Shown: positions 1-7,387 of the stretch, one piece after another
Layout: every line of letters begins with the position of its first letter
Numbering within the stretch: position 1 is the first letter of the stretch
NCBI GenBank assembly: GCA_031555955.1
Contig: JAVBTY010000075.1
Coordinates: 1 to 44,908, forward strand
DNA length: 44,908 bases
Direction: 5' to 3'
Source: Azoarcus sp031555955
GTDB taxonomy: Bacteria > Pseudomonadota > Gammaproteobacteria > Burkholderiales > Rhodocyclaceae
Made by a program: the position numbers and the translations under genes
The notes under the pieces: model-generated
Databases searched by the model: none
What the model saw: the letters and a program-made list of their open reading frames with translations, nothing else
What the model was told of the DNA's origin: nothing

Positions 1-395
1 TCCTGCACCGCGCCGGCGAGCATCACGCCCACCAGGATCCATATCGTGCCCGGCAGAAAGCCCATCTGCGCGGCCAGGATCGGTCCCACCAGCGGCCCGG
101 CGCCCGCGATCGCAGCGAAGTGGTGGCCGAACAGCACCCACTTGTTGGTCGGCACGTAATCAAGGCCATCGTTGTAGCGTTCCGCGGGCGTCAGTCGGCG
201 GTCATCGAGTTCCAGCACCTTTTCGGCGATGAACTTGCTATAGAAGCGGTAGGAAATCGCATAGCAGGACAACGCCGCCAGCACCAGCCACACCGCGTTG
301 ATATGCTCGCCGCGACTCAGCGCCAGCATGCCGAAACCCGCCGCGCCCGCAACGGCCACCGCGAACCACACCAGTTTTGCTTTCAGCGTTTCCAC
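1..395 (-). CDS. cstA: Carbon starvation protein CstA, N-terminal part (runs off window start)
   Basis: The 131 visible residues read as the start of a CstA-family inner-membrane transporter, a family linked to peptide and pyruvate uptake during carbon limitation. Two hydrophobic segments lie near the N-terminus, followed by the family hallmarks ERYNDGLDYVPTNKWVLFGH and HHFAAIAGAGPLVGPILAAQ. The start chosen is the GTG whose G is at 395, because a strong GGAGGAG ribosome site lies 6 bases upstream on the minus strand (402-408). The rest of the gene lies outside the window, so completeness cannot be judged. It is divergent from creBC across 280 bases, which suggests a carbon-status link; that link is inference. 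Confidence 0.93.
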   Translation of the reverse strand, partial: METLKAKLVWFAVAVAGAAGFGMLALSRGEHINAVWLVLAALSCYAISYRFYSKFIAEKVLELDDRRLTPAERYNDGLDYVPTNKWVLFGHHFAAIAGAGPLVGPILAAQMGFLPGTIWILVGVMLAGAVQ

Positions 396-477
396 TCTGC
401 TCTCCTCCAGAAACTGCCAGGCAGAAATATCGGGAAAAACGCCCGCCCTTCGCCGAGCGGCATCCGCCGCGGAAACC

Positions 478-492
478 CCCTGTTCCACAGGG
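478..492. promoter_or_regulatory. Inverted repeat between cstA and creB
   Basis: CCCTGT, a 3-base centre and ACAGGG form a perfect 6-base inverted repeat. It lies about 20 bases downstream, in the cstA direction, of a possible minus-strand -10 box (TAGAAT, complement of 514-519). This would suit an operator for cstA or creB. No known regulator consensus was matched, and a repeat this short can arise by chance. Confidence 0.3.
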
Positions 493-675
493 AAAGGACA
501 AGACGAAGACAGTATTCTACGCGGTATAGCACCGTCCTCCCCCGTTCGCCAGCGGAAACGCCCGCGGGCACGCCGGTGACTGCGGCGGAAAACGCGCTCT
601 TCCGCCGCCCCCGGCTCCACATTCCGCGATAATGCTTCACCGCTCCGGCATGGCCGGACGTTCGCGGATAAAACC

Positions 676-1377
676 ATGTCTCCCCGGATACTGATCGTCG
701 ACGACGAACCGGCCATTGCCGACACCCTGGATTACGCGCTGCGCACCGAAGGCTTCGCCACCGCCCGCGCCGGTCTCGGACGCGAAGCGCTCACCGCCCT
801 GCGGGATGGCGGCTTCGCGCTGGTGATACTCGATGTCGGCCTGCCGGACATGAGCGGCTTCGACGTCTGCCGCGAACTGCGGCGCAGCTCCGACGTGCCA
901 GTAATCTTTCTCACCGCGCGCGCCGACGAGGTGGACCGCATCGTCGGCCTCGAACTGGGCGCGGACGACTACGTTCCCAAGCCCTTCAGCCCGCGCGAGG
1001 TCGCCTCGCGGGTACGCGCGATCCTGCGCCGCGCGCGGCCAGCAGCCACCACCTCGCCCACCGCCATCGCATCCACCCCGTCCCCTTTCGCGCATGACGC
1101 CGATGGCGCGCGCGTGGCCTACCACGGCGCATGGCTGGCGCTGACGCGCTATGAATACCGCCTGCTGGCCGTGCTGCTCGAACGCCCCGGCCGCGTATTC
1201 AGCCGCGCACAGCTGATGGACAAGGTGTGGCGCGACGCCGAAGACAGCCTGGAGCGCACCGTCGACGCCCACATCAAAACCCTGCGCGCCAAACTGCGCG
1301 CGGTGCGCGGGGACGACGACCCGATCGAAACCCACCGTGGCCTCGGCTACAGCCTCCGCAATGAACAGACCGCATAA
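676..1377 (+). CDS. creB: CreB-like response regulator (OmpR/PhoB family)
   Basis: A 233-residue DNA-binding response regulator. The receiver domain (about residues 1-115) has the acidic pair in LIVDDEPAIADTLDYAL, the phospho-acceptor Asp in ILDVGLPDMSGFDVC, the conserved Thr in FLTARADEVDRIVGLELGAD and the Lys in KPFSPRE. A winged-helix effector domain follows (about 140-230) and ends in a typical THRGLGYSL stretch. The wording ILDVGLPD(M/I)SGF and TAR(A/S)(D/E)EVDR is distinctive of CreB rather than PhoB or OmpR, and the adjacent kinase is CreC-like. It should be phosphorylated by the product of the next gene, 36 bases downstream. In enterobacteria CreBC responds to carbon source; here its targets are unknown. 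Confidence 0.88.
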   Translation: MSPRILIVDDEPAIADTLDYALRTEGFATARAGLGREALTALRDGGFALVILDVGLPDMSGFDVCRELRRSSDVPVIFLTARADEVDRIVGLELGADDYVPKPFSPREVASRVRAILRRARPAATTSPTAIASTPSPFAHDADGARVAYHGAWLALTRYEYRLLAVLLERPGRVFSRAQLMDKVWRDAEDSLERTVDAHIKTLRAKLRAVRGDDDPIETHRGLGYSLRNEQTA

Positions 1378-1413
1378 GGCCCGGCCACCGCGCGGCGAAA
1401 AGCGGCGGTGCGC

Positions 1414-2847
1414 ATGAACATCGCCATCCGCCTGTTCACCGGCTACTTCCTCATCGTCGGTCTGGCCGCGTGGTTCGTCCTCAACATCTTCGCCCAGGAA
1501 GTCGAACCCGGCGTGCGCCAGGCCACCGAAGACACCCTCGTCGACAGCGCCAACCTGCTCGCCGAACTCGCCGCGGACGAACTCGCCGAGGGCCACGCGG
1601 GCAGCGGCCGCTTCGCCGCCGCCGTGCAGGCGGCGCGGCGGCGTACGCCGCAGGCCTCCATCTGGGGCGTGGACAAGGCCACGGTAGATTTCCGCGTTTA
1701 CCTCACCAACGCGCAAGGCATCGTCGTATTCGATTCCGAAGGATTCGCCACCGGGGCCGACTACAGCCGCTGGCGCGACGTCGCCCGCGCGCTGCGCGGC
1801 GAATACGGCGCGCGCAGCACGCGCGACAACCCCGCCGACCCCACCACAACGGTGATGTACATCGCCGCCCCCGTCGTGCGCGACGGCCAAACCATCGGCG
1901 TGCTCTCGCTGGCGAAACCCTCCAGCACGGTGCTCCCCTACATCGAACACGCCCGCGAGCGCGTGCGCCGCGCCGGCATGGCGCTGCTGGGCGTCTCGGC
2001 GGTTATCGGCCTGCTGTTCACGCTATGGCTCACCTGGTCGCTCAACCGCCTGCGCGACTACGCCCGCGCCGTGGCCAACGGCGAGAAAGCCGCGCCGCCC
2101 CTGTCCGGCGGCCGCCAGCTCTCTGAACTGGCGCGCGCGCTGGCGCGGATGCGCGAACGGCTCGACGGCAAACAGTACATCGAGCGCTATGTGCAAAGCC
2201 TCGCCCACGAAATGAAAAGCCCGCTCACCGCCGTGCGCGGCGCGGCCGAACTGCTGCAGGAAAACCCCTCCCCCGCCGACCGCGCGCGCTTCGCCCGCAA
2301 CATCGGCGAACAGACCGAACGCATGCGCCTCATCATCGACCGCCTGCTGGCGCTGGCGCGCGTGGAGCAGCTGCAGGCCCCGGAAGCGGCGGAAGACATC
2401 GCTCTCGACGAACTCGCGCGCCAGGTCGCGGACAGCCGCGCGGCGCAGCTGGGGGGGCGCGCGCTCACCGTCATCATCACCGCCGCCCCCGCCGCCCATG
2501 TGCGTGGCGACCTGTTCCTGCTGCAGCAGGCGCTGGGCAACCTGCTCGACAACGCCATCGGATTTTCTCCCGAAGGCGGCGAAATCAGCATCGGCATTGA
2601 AAGCAGCGCAGACAGCGCCCACTACCTCATCACCGTGCGCGATCACGGCCCCGGCGCGCCCGGTTACGCCCTGCCCCATCTGTTCGAACGCTTCTACTCA
2701 CTGCCGCGCCCGGCTTCCGGACAAAAAAGCACCGGGCTGGGACTCGCCTTCGTGCGCGAAGTCGCGCGCGTGCACGGCGGCGACGCCAGCTTCACCAACG
2801 CCGAAGGCGGCGGCGCGATGGCGCGCCTGCTGCTGCCCCAAGGGTAA
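1414..2847 (+). CDS. creC: CreC-like sensor histidine kinase
   Basis: A 477-residue membrane histidine kinase. It starts MNIAIRLFTGYFLIVGLAAW and continues with EVEPGVRQATEDTL, which aligns with the known CreC N-terminus; I therefore prefer the ATG at 1414 to the GTG at 1408. A periplasmic sensor region runs from about residue 30 to 190 and a second membrane segment from about 193 to 212. A HAMP-like linker, the HisKA box (SLAHEMKSPLTAVRGAAELL) and an HATPase_c domain follow, with N box GNLLDNAI, G1 DHGPGAPG and G2 STGLGLAFV. No creD follows, unlike the Escherichia coli operon. The partner is the CreB-like regulator upstream. Confidence 0.87.
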   Translation: MNIAIRLFTGYFLIVGLAAWFVLNIFAQEVEPGVRQATEDTLVDSANLLAELAADELAEGHAGSGRFAAAVQAARRRTPQASIWGVDKATVDFRVYLTNAQGIVVFDSEGFATGADYSRWRDVARALRGEYGARSTRDNPADPTTTVMYIAAPVVRDGQTIGVLSLAKPSSTVLPYIEHARERVRRAGMALLGVSAVIGLLFTLWLTWSLNRLRDYARAVANGEKAAPPLSGGRQLSELARALARMRERLDGKQYIERYVQSLAHEMKSPLTAVRGAAELLQENPSPADRARFARNIGEQTERMRLIIDRLLALARVEQLQAPEAAEDIALDELARQVADSRAAQLGGRALTVIITAAPAAHVRGDLFLLQQALGNLLDNAIGFSPEGGEISIGIESSADSAHYLITVRDHGPGAPGYALPHLFERFYSLPRPASGQKSTGLGLAFVREVARVHGGDASFTNAEGGGAMARLLLPQG

Positions 2848-2921
2848 ACGCACCCTCCGCCAGTAAAAACGGCGGGCCCGGCGCGGGATGATCCGGACCG
2901 GCATGGCGCGAACAGCGGGGC

Positions 2922-2951
2922 TATTTCCGCAGCCAGAATATTGCGGAAATA
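2922..2951. promoter_or_regulatory. Perfect 10-base inverted repeat upstream of the lipoprotein gene
   Basis: TATTTCCGCA (2922-2931) and its exact complement TGCGGAAATA (2942-2951) flank a 10-base centre. There is no T-run on either side, so a factor-independent terminator is unlikely. The 20-base centre-to-centre spacing places the two half-sites on the same DNA face, as for a dimeric regulator. It lies about 110 bases before the lipoprotein ATG and 75 bases after creC. The binding protein is unknown. Confidence 0.45.
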
Positions 2952-3059
2952 ATGATGCGGTTCTCCGTGCAGGCAACGTATCCTTGCCCCAAAAACCCAC
3001 TGCCCGGTTCATGGCAGCGCAGTTTTCCGCAACCGGCTATTTCCCACGATGGATAAATC

Positions 3060-3680
3060 ATGAAATTTACCCTGACCCTGGCGGGACTTCTGACTCTTGC
3101 ACTCGCAGTTACTGGCTGCGCATCCAGCATCAAGGCATCGCGCACAAACAACCCGCCTCCTGCCGAGGCTTATTCAAATTTCGGGCGGATCGAGATCAGG
3201 CCCGCCGTTCTGGCTCCTGAATTCAGCGAACACCACGCCAATCAGAATGCGCTAAAAAGAATCAATGCCAATTTTTTCAAACGCCTGGGTGAAAACCAGA
3301 AAAAATGGAACAGCCGTCAGGATAACGGCCGCACTCTCGTTATCGAACCTGTTGTTACAGAAATCCGCTATATCGCAACTGGAGCGCGGATATTTACCGG
3401 GCCGCTGTCTGGCAGTTCCGCTGTTTTAATTCACATGAAAGCAACAGAGACCGGCACAGGAAAGCTGATCGACCAGCCGGAGTTTTATCAGCACTCAAGC
3501 GCGGGGGCCGGTTTTGCCCTGGGAATTACGGATAACCTGATGTTAATGCGTGCGGGTGAGCTGATGGCCGATTACCTTATCCAGAACTATGATGCCGCGA
3601 CAGGCGGAAGCACAGGCGCCACGGATGAATCAGTCAGCGCGGACACCCGGCCCGCGAATGAATACCGCAGCGCGCCCTGA
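3060..3680 (+). CDS. Putative lipoprotein of unknown function
   Basis: A 206-residue protein with a lipoprotein signal peptide: a Lys near the start, a hydrophobic core (LTLAGLLTLALA) and a lipobox VTGC, so Cys20 would be lipidated. The mature part has an alternating strand-like pattern and a central segment IEPVVTEIRYIATGARIFTG followed by a charged MKATETGTGKLIDQPEFY. That pattern is reminiscent of DUF4410 or DUF3313-type envelope lipoproteins, but I cannot assign it firmly. The C-terminus is low-complexity and polar. Base composition is visibly less GC-rich than in the flanking genes, which may mean looser selection or a later arrival. It stands alone, between creC and arginase. Confidence 0.75.
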   Translation: MKFTLTLAGLLTLALAVTGCASSIKASRTNNPPPAEAYSNFGRIEIRPAVLAPEFSEHHANQNALKRINANFFKRLGENQKKWNSRQDNGRTLVIEPVVTEIRYIATGARIFTGPLSGSSAVLIHMKATETGTGKLIDQPEFYQHSSAGAGFALGITDNLMLMRAGELMADYLIQNYDAATGGSTGATDESVSADTRPANEYRSAP

Positions 3681-3867
3681 TCTGAAACAGTCCGTATTTG
3701 GCCAGGGCTCTGCATGGGAGCGGACGGCTGCCATCTGAGCGTCAACGGGCGTAACGCAATCCACCGCCACCGTAATCCAGCCAGGCCCAGGCGGTTCAAA
3801 GCTGTTTGCGCGGAAACTCCTCCGTGCTGATTCAGCCGTATTAGCCCGCACGCAAAGGCGAACGGCC

Positions 3868-4800
3868 ATGAGCGCTTTCAATTCCGGCTCCACCCCCCTG
3901 CCGCGCGGGCAAACCGCACGCCTGCGGATTACCGGCGCCGCCTCGGCCCTGGGCGCGCCCCACGGCGGCTGCGCGCAGGCTCCGGGCGCATTGCGCGCGC
4001 TTCTGCCGGAGCGGCTGCGCGCCCTGGGTCTTGGCGTGGAGTGGGCGCAAACGCTGCGCGCGGCAACCGCGCCGCCGGATGCCGCCATGCAGACGATGGA
4101 CGAACGTCTCGCCGCTGCGGGCGCTTTCGCCCGCACACTGTCGGACAGCCTTGCCGCGCCCGGCGATGGCGCGTTTCCCTTCATCGTTGGCGGCGATCAT
4201 GCCGTCGCCATCGGCACGTGGCGCGGCCTCGCCCGCCGCCTGGGCGGCGCGCCGGGGCTGATCTGGGTGGATGCCCACCTCGACAGCCACACCGACGCCA
4301 CCACCCATTCCGGCAACATCCACGGCATGCCGCTGGCGGCGCTGCTCGGCGAAGGCGCCCCGGCGCTGGTCGACGTGCCCGGCCCGCGCCTGAACCCCGC
4401 GCGCGTCTGCATCGTCGGCGCGCGCGACTGGGAAAACGAAGAGGACGAACGCCTTGCGCGGCTGGGTGTGCGCATTTTCGACATGGCCGAAATCCACCGC
4501 CGCGGCCTTGCCGCCATCTTCGCCGACGCGCTGGAGATCGTGCGCGGCGAGCACGGCTTCGGCGTCAGCATCGACCTCGACGCCCTCGACCCGCTCGCCC
4601 TGCCGGCGGTCACCTGCCCGGCGGCGGACGGCATCGCGCCACGCGCGCTGGCCGACGCGCTGCTCACGCTGCGCGGGCGCGACGACTTCATCGCGCTGGA
4701 AATCGTCGAATACCGCCCCGACCTCGACCCGCGCGGCCACGATGCCGCCTGGGTGGCGGAACTCGCCATCGCCGCCATCGGCCCCGCCACCTGCGCGTAG
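3868..4800 (+). CDS. rocF: Arginase (ureohydrolase family)
   Basis: A 310-residue manganese ureohydrolase that would hydrolyse L-arginine to ornithine and urea. The binuclear metal ligands are visible in three motifs: GGDHAVAIGT (residues 108-117), WVDAHLDSHT (133-142) and SIDLDALDP (234-242). EIVEYRP near the C-terminus matches arginase rather than agmatinase. The SGNIHGMPLAALLG stretch after the second motif is usual in proteobacterial arginases. It is preceded by 187 bases with no clear gene and appears to be a single-gene unit. Specificity for arginine rather than another guanidino compound is inferred from these motifs and from length. Confidence 0.9.
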   Translation: MSAFNSGSTPLPRGQTARLRITGAASALGAPHGGCAQAPGALRALLPERLRALGLGVEWAQTLRAATAPPDAAMQTMDERLAAAGAFARTLSDSLAAPGDGAFPFIVGGDHAVAIGTWRGLARRLGGAPGLIWVDAHLDSHTDATTHSGNIHGMPLAALLGEGAPALVDVPGPRLNPARVCIVGARDWENEEDERLARLGVRIFDMAEIHRRGLAAIFADALEIVRGEHGFGVSIDLDALDPLALPAVTCPAADGIAPRALADALLTLRGRDDFIALEIVEYRPDLDPRGHDAAWVAELAIAAIGPATCA

Positions 4801-5026
4801 TTGCGCGCGAGCGGCGCTTCGGCGCGCGCACCCGCGCTGTCGATCATCAGCAAACCGACGCCCGAAAGTTTCTACGAAGATCCTGGCGAATGCTTCGTAA
4901 CCGATCGACTGTTGCCGCGCTTCACCGCCGTTGAATACAGGGGCGGCCATCCCGGCCGCAACGAAAACGTTTGCGCCGTGTCATCGCCGGAACTGTCCGG
5001 AACGGAGCGCCCGCCAGCCGCTGGAT

Positions 5027-5062
5027 AAAAAAACGCCGACAGCCGTTACCGGCGACCGGCGT
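5027..5062 (-). terminator. Factor-independent terminator for comM
   Basis: Read on the minus strand, ACGCCG (5062-5057) pairs with CGGCGT (5038-5033). An inner GCCG/CGGC stem around a 4-base loop lies between them, and a run of seven T follows (5033-5027). This is a complete intrinsic terminator about 200 bases downstream of the comM stop, so comM would have an unusually long 3' untranslated region. Confidence 0.78.
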
Positions 5063-5066
5063 CAAT

Positions 5067-5084
5067 ACGAAGTCACGACTTCGT
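5067..5084. repeat. Tight palindrome, 8-base arms
   Basis: ACGAAGTC and GACTTCGT are exact complements separated by 2 bases. The palindrome sits immediately upstream (minus-strand sense) of the terminator hairpin and next to the GGAGGAGAG tract. It is most easily read as the second hairpin of the comM 3' UTR, although a protein-binding palindrome is possible. Confidence 0.5.
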
Positions 5085-5265
5085 GGAGGAGAGTGACAGG
5101 ACTCGTGGCCTGCCGCGTTCGTGGCCTGGAGCGGCGGGCGTTCTCCAGTCTAGGCGGCGCGGGCGGCATTGCTGGCGTTTATTCCCCGGAAAGGGTTTTG
5201 CGCGGGCCGATTGCGGCGCGGCGGGCGGTGGCGGGCGTTACCCAACCCAGGCAGCCGCCGGTTTT

Positions 5266-6789
5266 TTATGCGGATGATGTGCGCCCTGGCGCGCGCGCAT
5301 CCAGCCCGCGCCGGTACTGCACCGCTTCGGCGATGTGCGCCGCCTGCGGCTGTTGCGCCCCGGCCAGGTCGGCCAGCGTGCGCGCCACGCGCAACACGCG
5401 GTGATAGGCGCGCGCCGAAAGGTTGAGCCGCGCCATCGCCTGCCCGAGCAGCGCCGCCCCGGCAGCATCGGGCGCGCAGTGTTCGTCGACCCTGCCCGCT
5501 TCGAGGCGGGCGTTCGGCTCGCCCTGGCGGGCCATCTGTATTGCGCGGGCGCGGGCGACGCGTTCGCGCACCTGCGCGCTCGGTTCGGCGGCGGCTGCCG
5601 TACTCAGATCGGCGTATGCCACGGCGGGCATTTCGATGGTGAGGTCGATGCGGTCCAGCAGCGGGCCGGACAGACGCCCGCGATAACGCGCCACCTGATC
5701 CGGCGTGCAGGCGCAGGCGCGCGCCGGGTGTCCCGAATAGCCGCACGGGCACGGGTTCATCGCCGCGACAAGCTGGAAGCGCGCGGGAAACGTTACCTTG
5801 CGCCGCGCCCGGGCAACCGTGACCGCGCCGGTTTCCAGCGGCTCGCGCAGGGCTTCGAGCACGCGGCGGTCGAATTCGGGCAGTTCATCAAGAAATAAAA
5901 CGCCTTCGTGCGCCAGCGAGATTTCGCCGGGGCGCGGATTCGCCCCGCCGCCGACCAGCGCGGCGGCGGACGCGGAGTGGTGCGGCGCGCGGTAAGGGCG
6001 TTCGGCCCAGCGCGAGGGATCGAAAGCGCCGTCGAGCGAATGCAGCGCGGCCGCCTCCAGGGCTTCTTCTTCGCTCATCGGCGGCAGAATGCCCGCCAGG
6101 CGCTGGGCGAGCATGGATTTTCCGGCGCCAGGCGGCCCGAACAGCAGCAGCGAATGCCCGCCAGCGGCGGCGACTTCCAGGGCGCGCCGCGCCTGCAGCT
6201 GGCCGCGCACGTCGGCCAGATCGGGGCCGGAATGCACGGTTCCGGCGCGCGCTTCGGGTTGATGCGTCTGCAGGAGCGTATGGCCGTTGAGGTGGGCGCA
6301 CACGGCGGACAGGCTGCGGGCGGGCAGCACGCGCACTTCGCGCGCCAGCGCCGCTTCGCCCGCATTTTCCGGAGGCAGGATCAGCGTGCGCCCGGCGCGC
6401 CCGGCGGCGAGCGCGCCCGCCAGCGCGCCGCGCACCGCGCGCAGGCCGCCGTCGAGCGAGAGTTCGCCGCAGAATTCGTAGTCGCCCAGCCGCGCGCCGT
6501 CCACCTGACCGGAGGCGGCGAGGATGCCGATGGCGATGGCGAGATCGAAGCGCCCGCCTTCCTTGGGCAGATCGGCGGGCGCGAGGTTAACCGTGATGCG
6601 GCGCGCGGGAAAATCAAACTGCGAGGTGACGATGGCGGCGCGCACGCGGTCGCGCGCTTCACGCACTTCGGTTTCGGGCAGGCCGACGAGGCTGAAGGCG
6701 GGCAGGCCGTTGGCGAGGTGGACTTCGACGGCGACTTCCGGCGCGGCAAGGCCATCGACGGCGCGGGCGTGGACGCGGGCCAGGCTCAT
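5266..6789 (-). CDS. comM: ComM/YifB-family Mg-chelatase-like AAA+ ATPase
   Basis: A 507-residue AAA+ protein. The N-terminal Lon-S5-like fold region (about 1-170) contains GLPAFSLVGLPETEVREARD and the NLAPADLPKEGGRFDL signature of the family. The ATPase core has Walker A GPPGAGKS (218-225) and Walker B GVLFLDELPEF (296-306). It continues with NPCPCGYSGHPARACACTP, a Cys-rich loop typical of YifB/ComM, and a C-terminal Mg-chelatase-like helical domain. ComM homologues are hexameric helicases that drive branch migration during natural transformation and are widespread outside competent species. The gene follows ubiK on the same strand, 58 bases downstream, and ends at the T-run of a weak plus-strand hairpin. 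Confidence 0.95.
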   Translation of the reverse strand: MSLARVHARAVDGLAAPEVAVEVHLANGLPAFSLVGLPETEVREARDRVRAAIVTSQFDFPARRITVNLAPADLPKEGGRFDLAIAIGILAASGQVDGARLGDYEFCGELSLDGGLRAVRGALAGALAAGRAGRTLILPPENAGEAALAREVRVLPARSLSAVCAHLNGHTLLQTHQPEARAGTVHSGPDLADVRGQLQARRALEVAAAGGHSLLLFGPPGAGKSMLAQRLAGILPPMSEEEALEAAALHSLDGAFDPSRWAERPYRAPHHSASAAALVGGGANPRPGEISLAHEGVLFLDELPEFDRRVLEALREPLETGAVTVARARRKVTFPARFQLVAAMNPCPCGYSGHPARACACTPDQVARYRGRLSGPLLDRIDLTIEMPAVAYADLSTAAAAEPSAQVRERVARARAIQMARQGEPNARLEAGRVDEHCAPDAAGAALLGQAMARLNLSARAYHRVLRVARTLADLAGAQQPQAAHIAEAVQYRRGLDARAPGRTSSA

Positions 6790-6829
6790 GCGCGCCCCTG
6801 CGGCGGCGGGTTATACGGAAAGGGCGGGA

Positions 6830-6846
6830 TGCACCGCAATGGTGCG
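6830..6846. promoter_or_regulatory. NtrC-like binding site between ubiK and comM
   Basis: TGCACC, 5 bases and GGTGCG differ from the NtrC consensus (TGCACY-N5-GGTGCA) at one position. The site lies between the ubiK stop and the comM start, about 560 bases upstream of the predicted sigma-54 start of torF-glnK-amtB. It might act as a distant enhancer for that promoter; I saw no sigma-54 promoter directed at comM. Confidence 0.5.
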
Positions 6847-6847
6847 T

Positions 6848-7105
6848 TCAGCCGTCGATGCCGTCCCGGCTGGCGCGCGCGGCTTCGAGCGCGGCGACCC
6901 GGGCTTCCAGTTCGGCGATGCGGTGGCGGGTCTGCGCCAGCATTTCGCGCTGGACCTCGAATTCTTCGCGCGTCACCAGATCAAGGCGCGAAAAGGCGCT
7001 GCCGAGCATGGCGCGGACGTTTTTTTCGATGTCGCGAGCGGGGCCTTTGGCGGCAAGTTCGGAGAGTCTGGCGCTGATTTCGTCGAAGATGCGGGGCGCA
7101 GCCAT
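6848..7105 (-). CDS. ubiK: UbiK (YqiC/BMFP family) ubiquinone biosynthesis accessory factor
   Basis: An 85-residue protein with the family layout: an amphipathic N-terminal half (FDEISARLSELA), the signature DIEKNVRAMLGSAFSRLDLVTREEFEVQ and a heptad-rich C-terminal coiled coil (MLAQTRHRIAELEARVAALEA). UbiK trimerises through this coiled coil, binds lipid and works with UbiJ in the late aerobic steps of ubiquinone synthesis. A ubiJ gene is present at 22516-23118. The ubiK-comM pair next to torF-glnK-amtB is a common betaproteobacterial order. The start has only a weak upstream ribosome site, but length fits the family. Confidence 0.92.
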   Translation of the reverse strand: MAAPRIFDEISARLSELAAKGPARDIEKNVRAMLGSAFSRLDLVTREEFEVQREMLAQTRHRIAELEARVAALEAARASRDGIDG

Positions 7106-7282
7106 GGTGAGGTTCCAGAGTAAGCGGATGGCCGTGAGTCTAGCATGCGTCCTGGCGCGCGCCGCCGCGCCGTCCGGGCGCGGAACCGGGAAAAGCGGCG
7201 GCTCCGGGCGGGAGTATCCGGGGAAAGCAGCGGTTTGCGCGGGGGGGGTTCCGCACAGTCTGGCGCCATGGCGGGCCAGTCA

Positions 7283-7299
7283 TGCACCGCGATGGTGCA
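7283..7299. promoter_or_regulatory. NtrC binding site (perfect dyad)
   Basis: TGCACC, 5 bases and GGTGCA match the NtrC (GlnG) consensus exactly, and the symmetry extends to 8-base arms (CATGCACC/GGTGCATG, 7281-7301 region). Its centre lies about 107 bases upstream of the predicted sigma-54 start, the classical distance for an NtrC enhancer. Confidence 0.85.
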
Positions 7300-7371
7300 T
7301 GCAGCGATTTCAGGCCGTGGGCAAAATCCGTAATGCACTGTTCCTGAACGGATTCATGTTTCTGCGCCATC

Positions 7372-7387
7372 TGGCACGGGCCGTGCT
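7372..7387 (+). promoter_or_regulatory. Sigma-54 promoter for torF-glnK-amtB
   Basis: TGGCAC, 5 bases and GTGCT give the invariant GG (7373-7374) and GC (7385-7386) exactly 10 bases apart, as in -24/-12 promoters. Transcription would start near 7398, giving a leader of about 35 bases before the torF ATG. Together with the NtrC dyad this predicts induction under nitrogen limitation. Confidence 0.82.

Larger units (their letters stand above)
5027..5150 (-). ncRNA. Candidate small RNA or structured comM 3' UTR
   Basis: On the minus strand three hairpins lie in a row: CTGGAG/CTCCAG (5148-5126), ACGAAGTC/GACTTCGT (5084-5067) and the terminator hairpin with its T-run (5062-5027). Between the first two is a single-stranded CTCTCCTCC (5093-5085), complementary to a Shine-Dalgarno core. 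This is the layout of a trans-acting small RNA released from, or started within, an mRNA 3' end. No convincing promoter was found, so a processed 3' UTR product is more likely than an independent gene. Confidence 0.3.
4801..5265. other. 465-base stretch with no recognised gene
   Basis: No convincing gene was found between arginase and the comM stop. The first half (4801-5025) keeps a coding-like rhythm in a plus frame (residues such as SIISKPTPESFYEDPGE) and in one minus frame, but no start, ribosome site or family match supports either; it may be a decayed gene. The second half holds the structured 3' region of comM: a minus-strand terminator (5027-5062), a tight palindrome (5067-5084), a GGAGGAGAG tract (5085-5093), a direct repeat of TCGTGGCCTG and a hairpin (5126-5148). 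Confidence 0.6.

Noticed and set aside
637..1950. Minus-strand open frame of 437 codons opposite creB and creC
   Set aside because: Both creB and creC are certain by motif; this frame has no recognisable domain.
3681..3867. Minus-strand text between the lipoprotein and arginase genes that looks faintly like a transposase fragment
   Set aside because: No DDE or other motif, no terminal repeats and too short to judge; nothing else is seen in this 187-base gap.
4801..5028. 75-codon open frame directly after the arginase stop
   Set aside because: Starts with TTG, has no ribosome site and no family match; kept only as a possible remnant.
5220..5267. Plus-strand hairpin with T-run at the comM stop, as an arginase terminator
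   Set aside because: The stem (GGCGG/CCGCC with mismatches) is weak and 420 bases past the arginase stop; the T-run overlaps the comM stop codon.
7334..7350. Additional NtrC site starting TGCACT
   Set aside because: Only the left half matches; the right half (TGAACG) does not.
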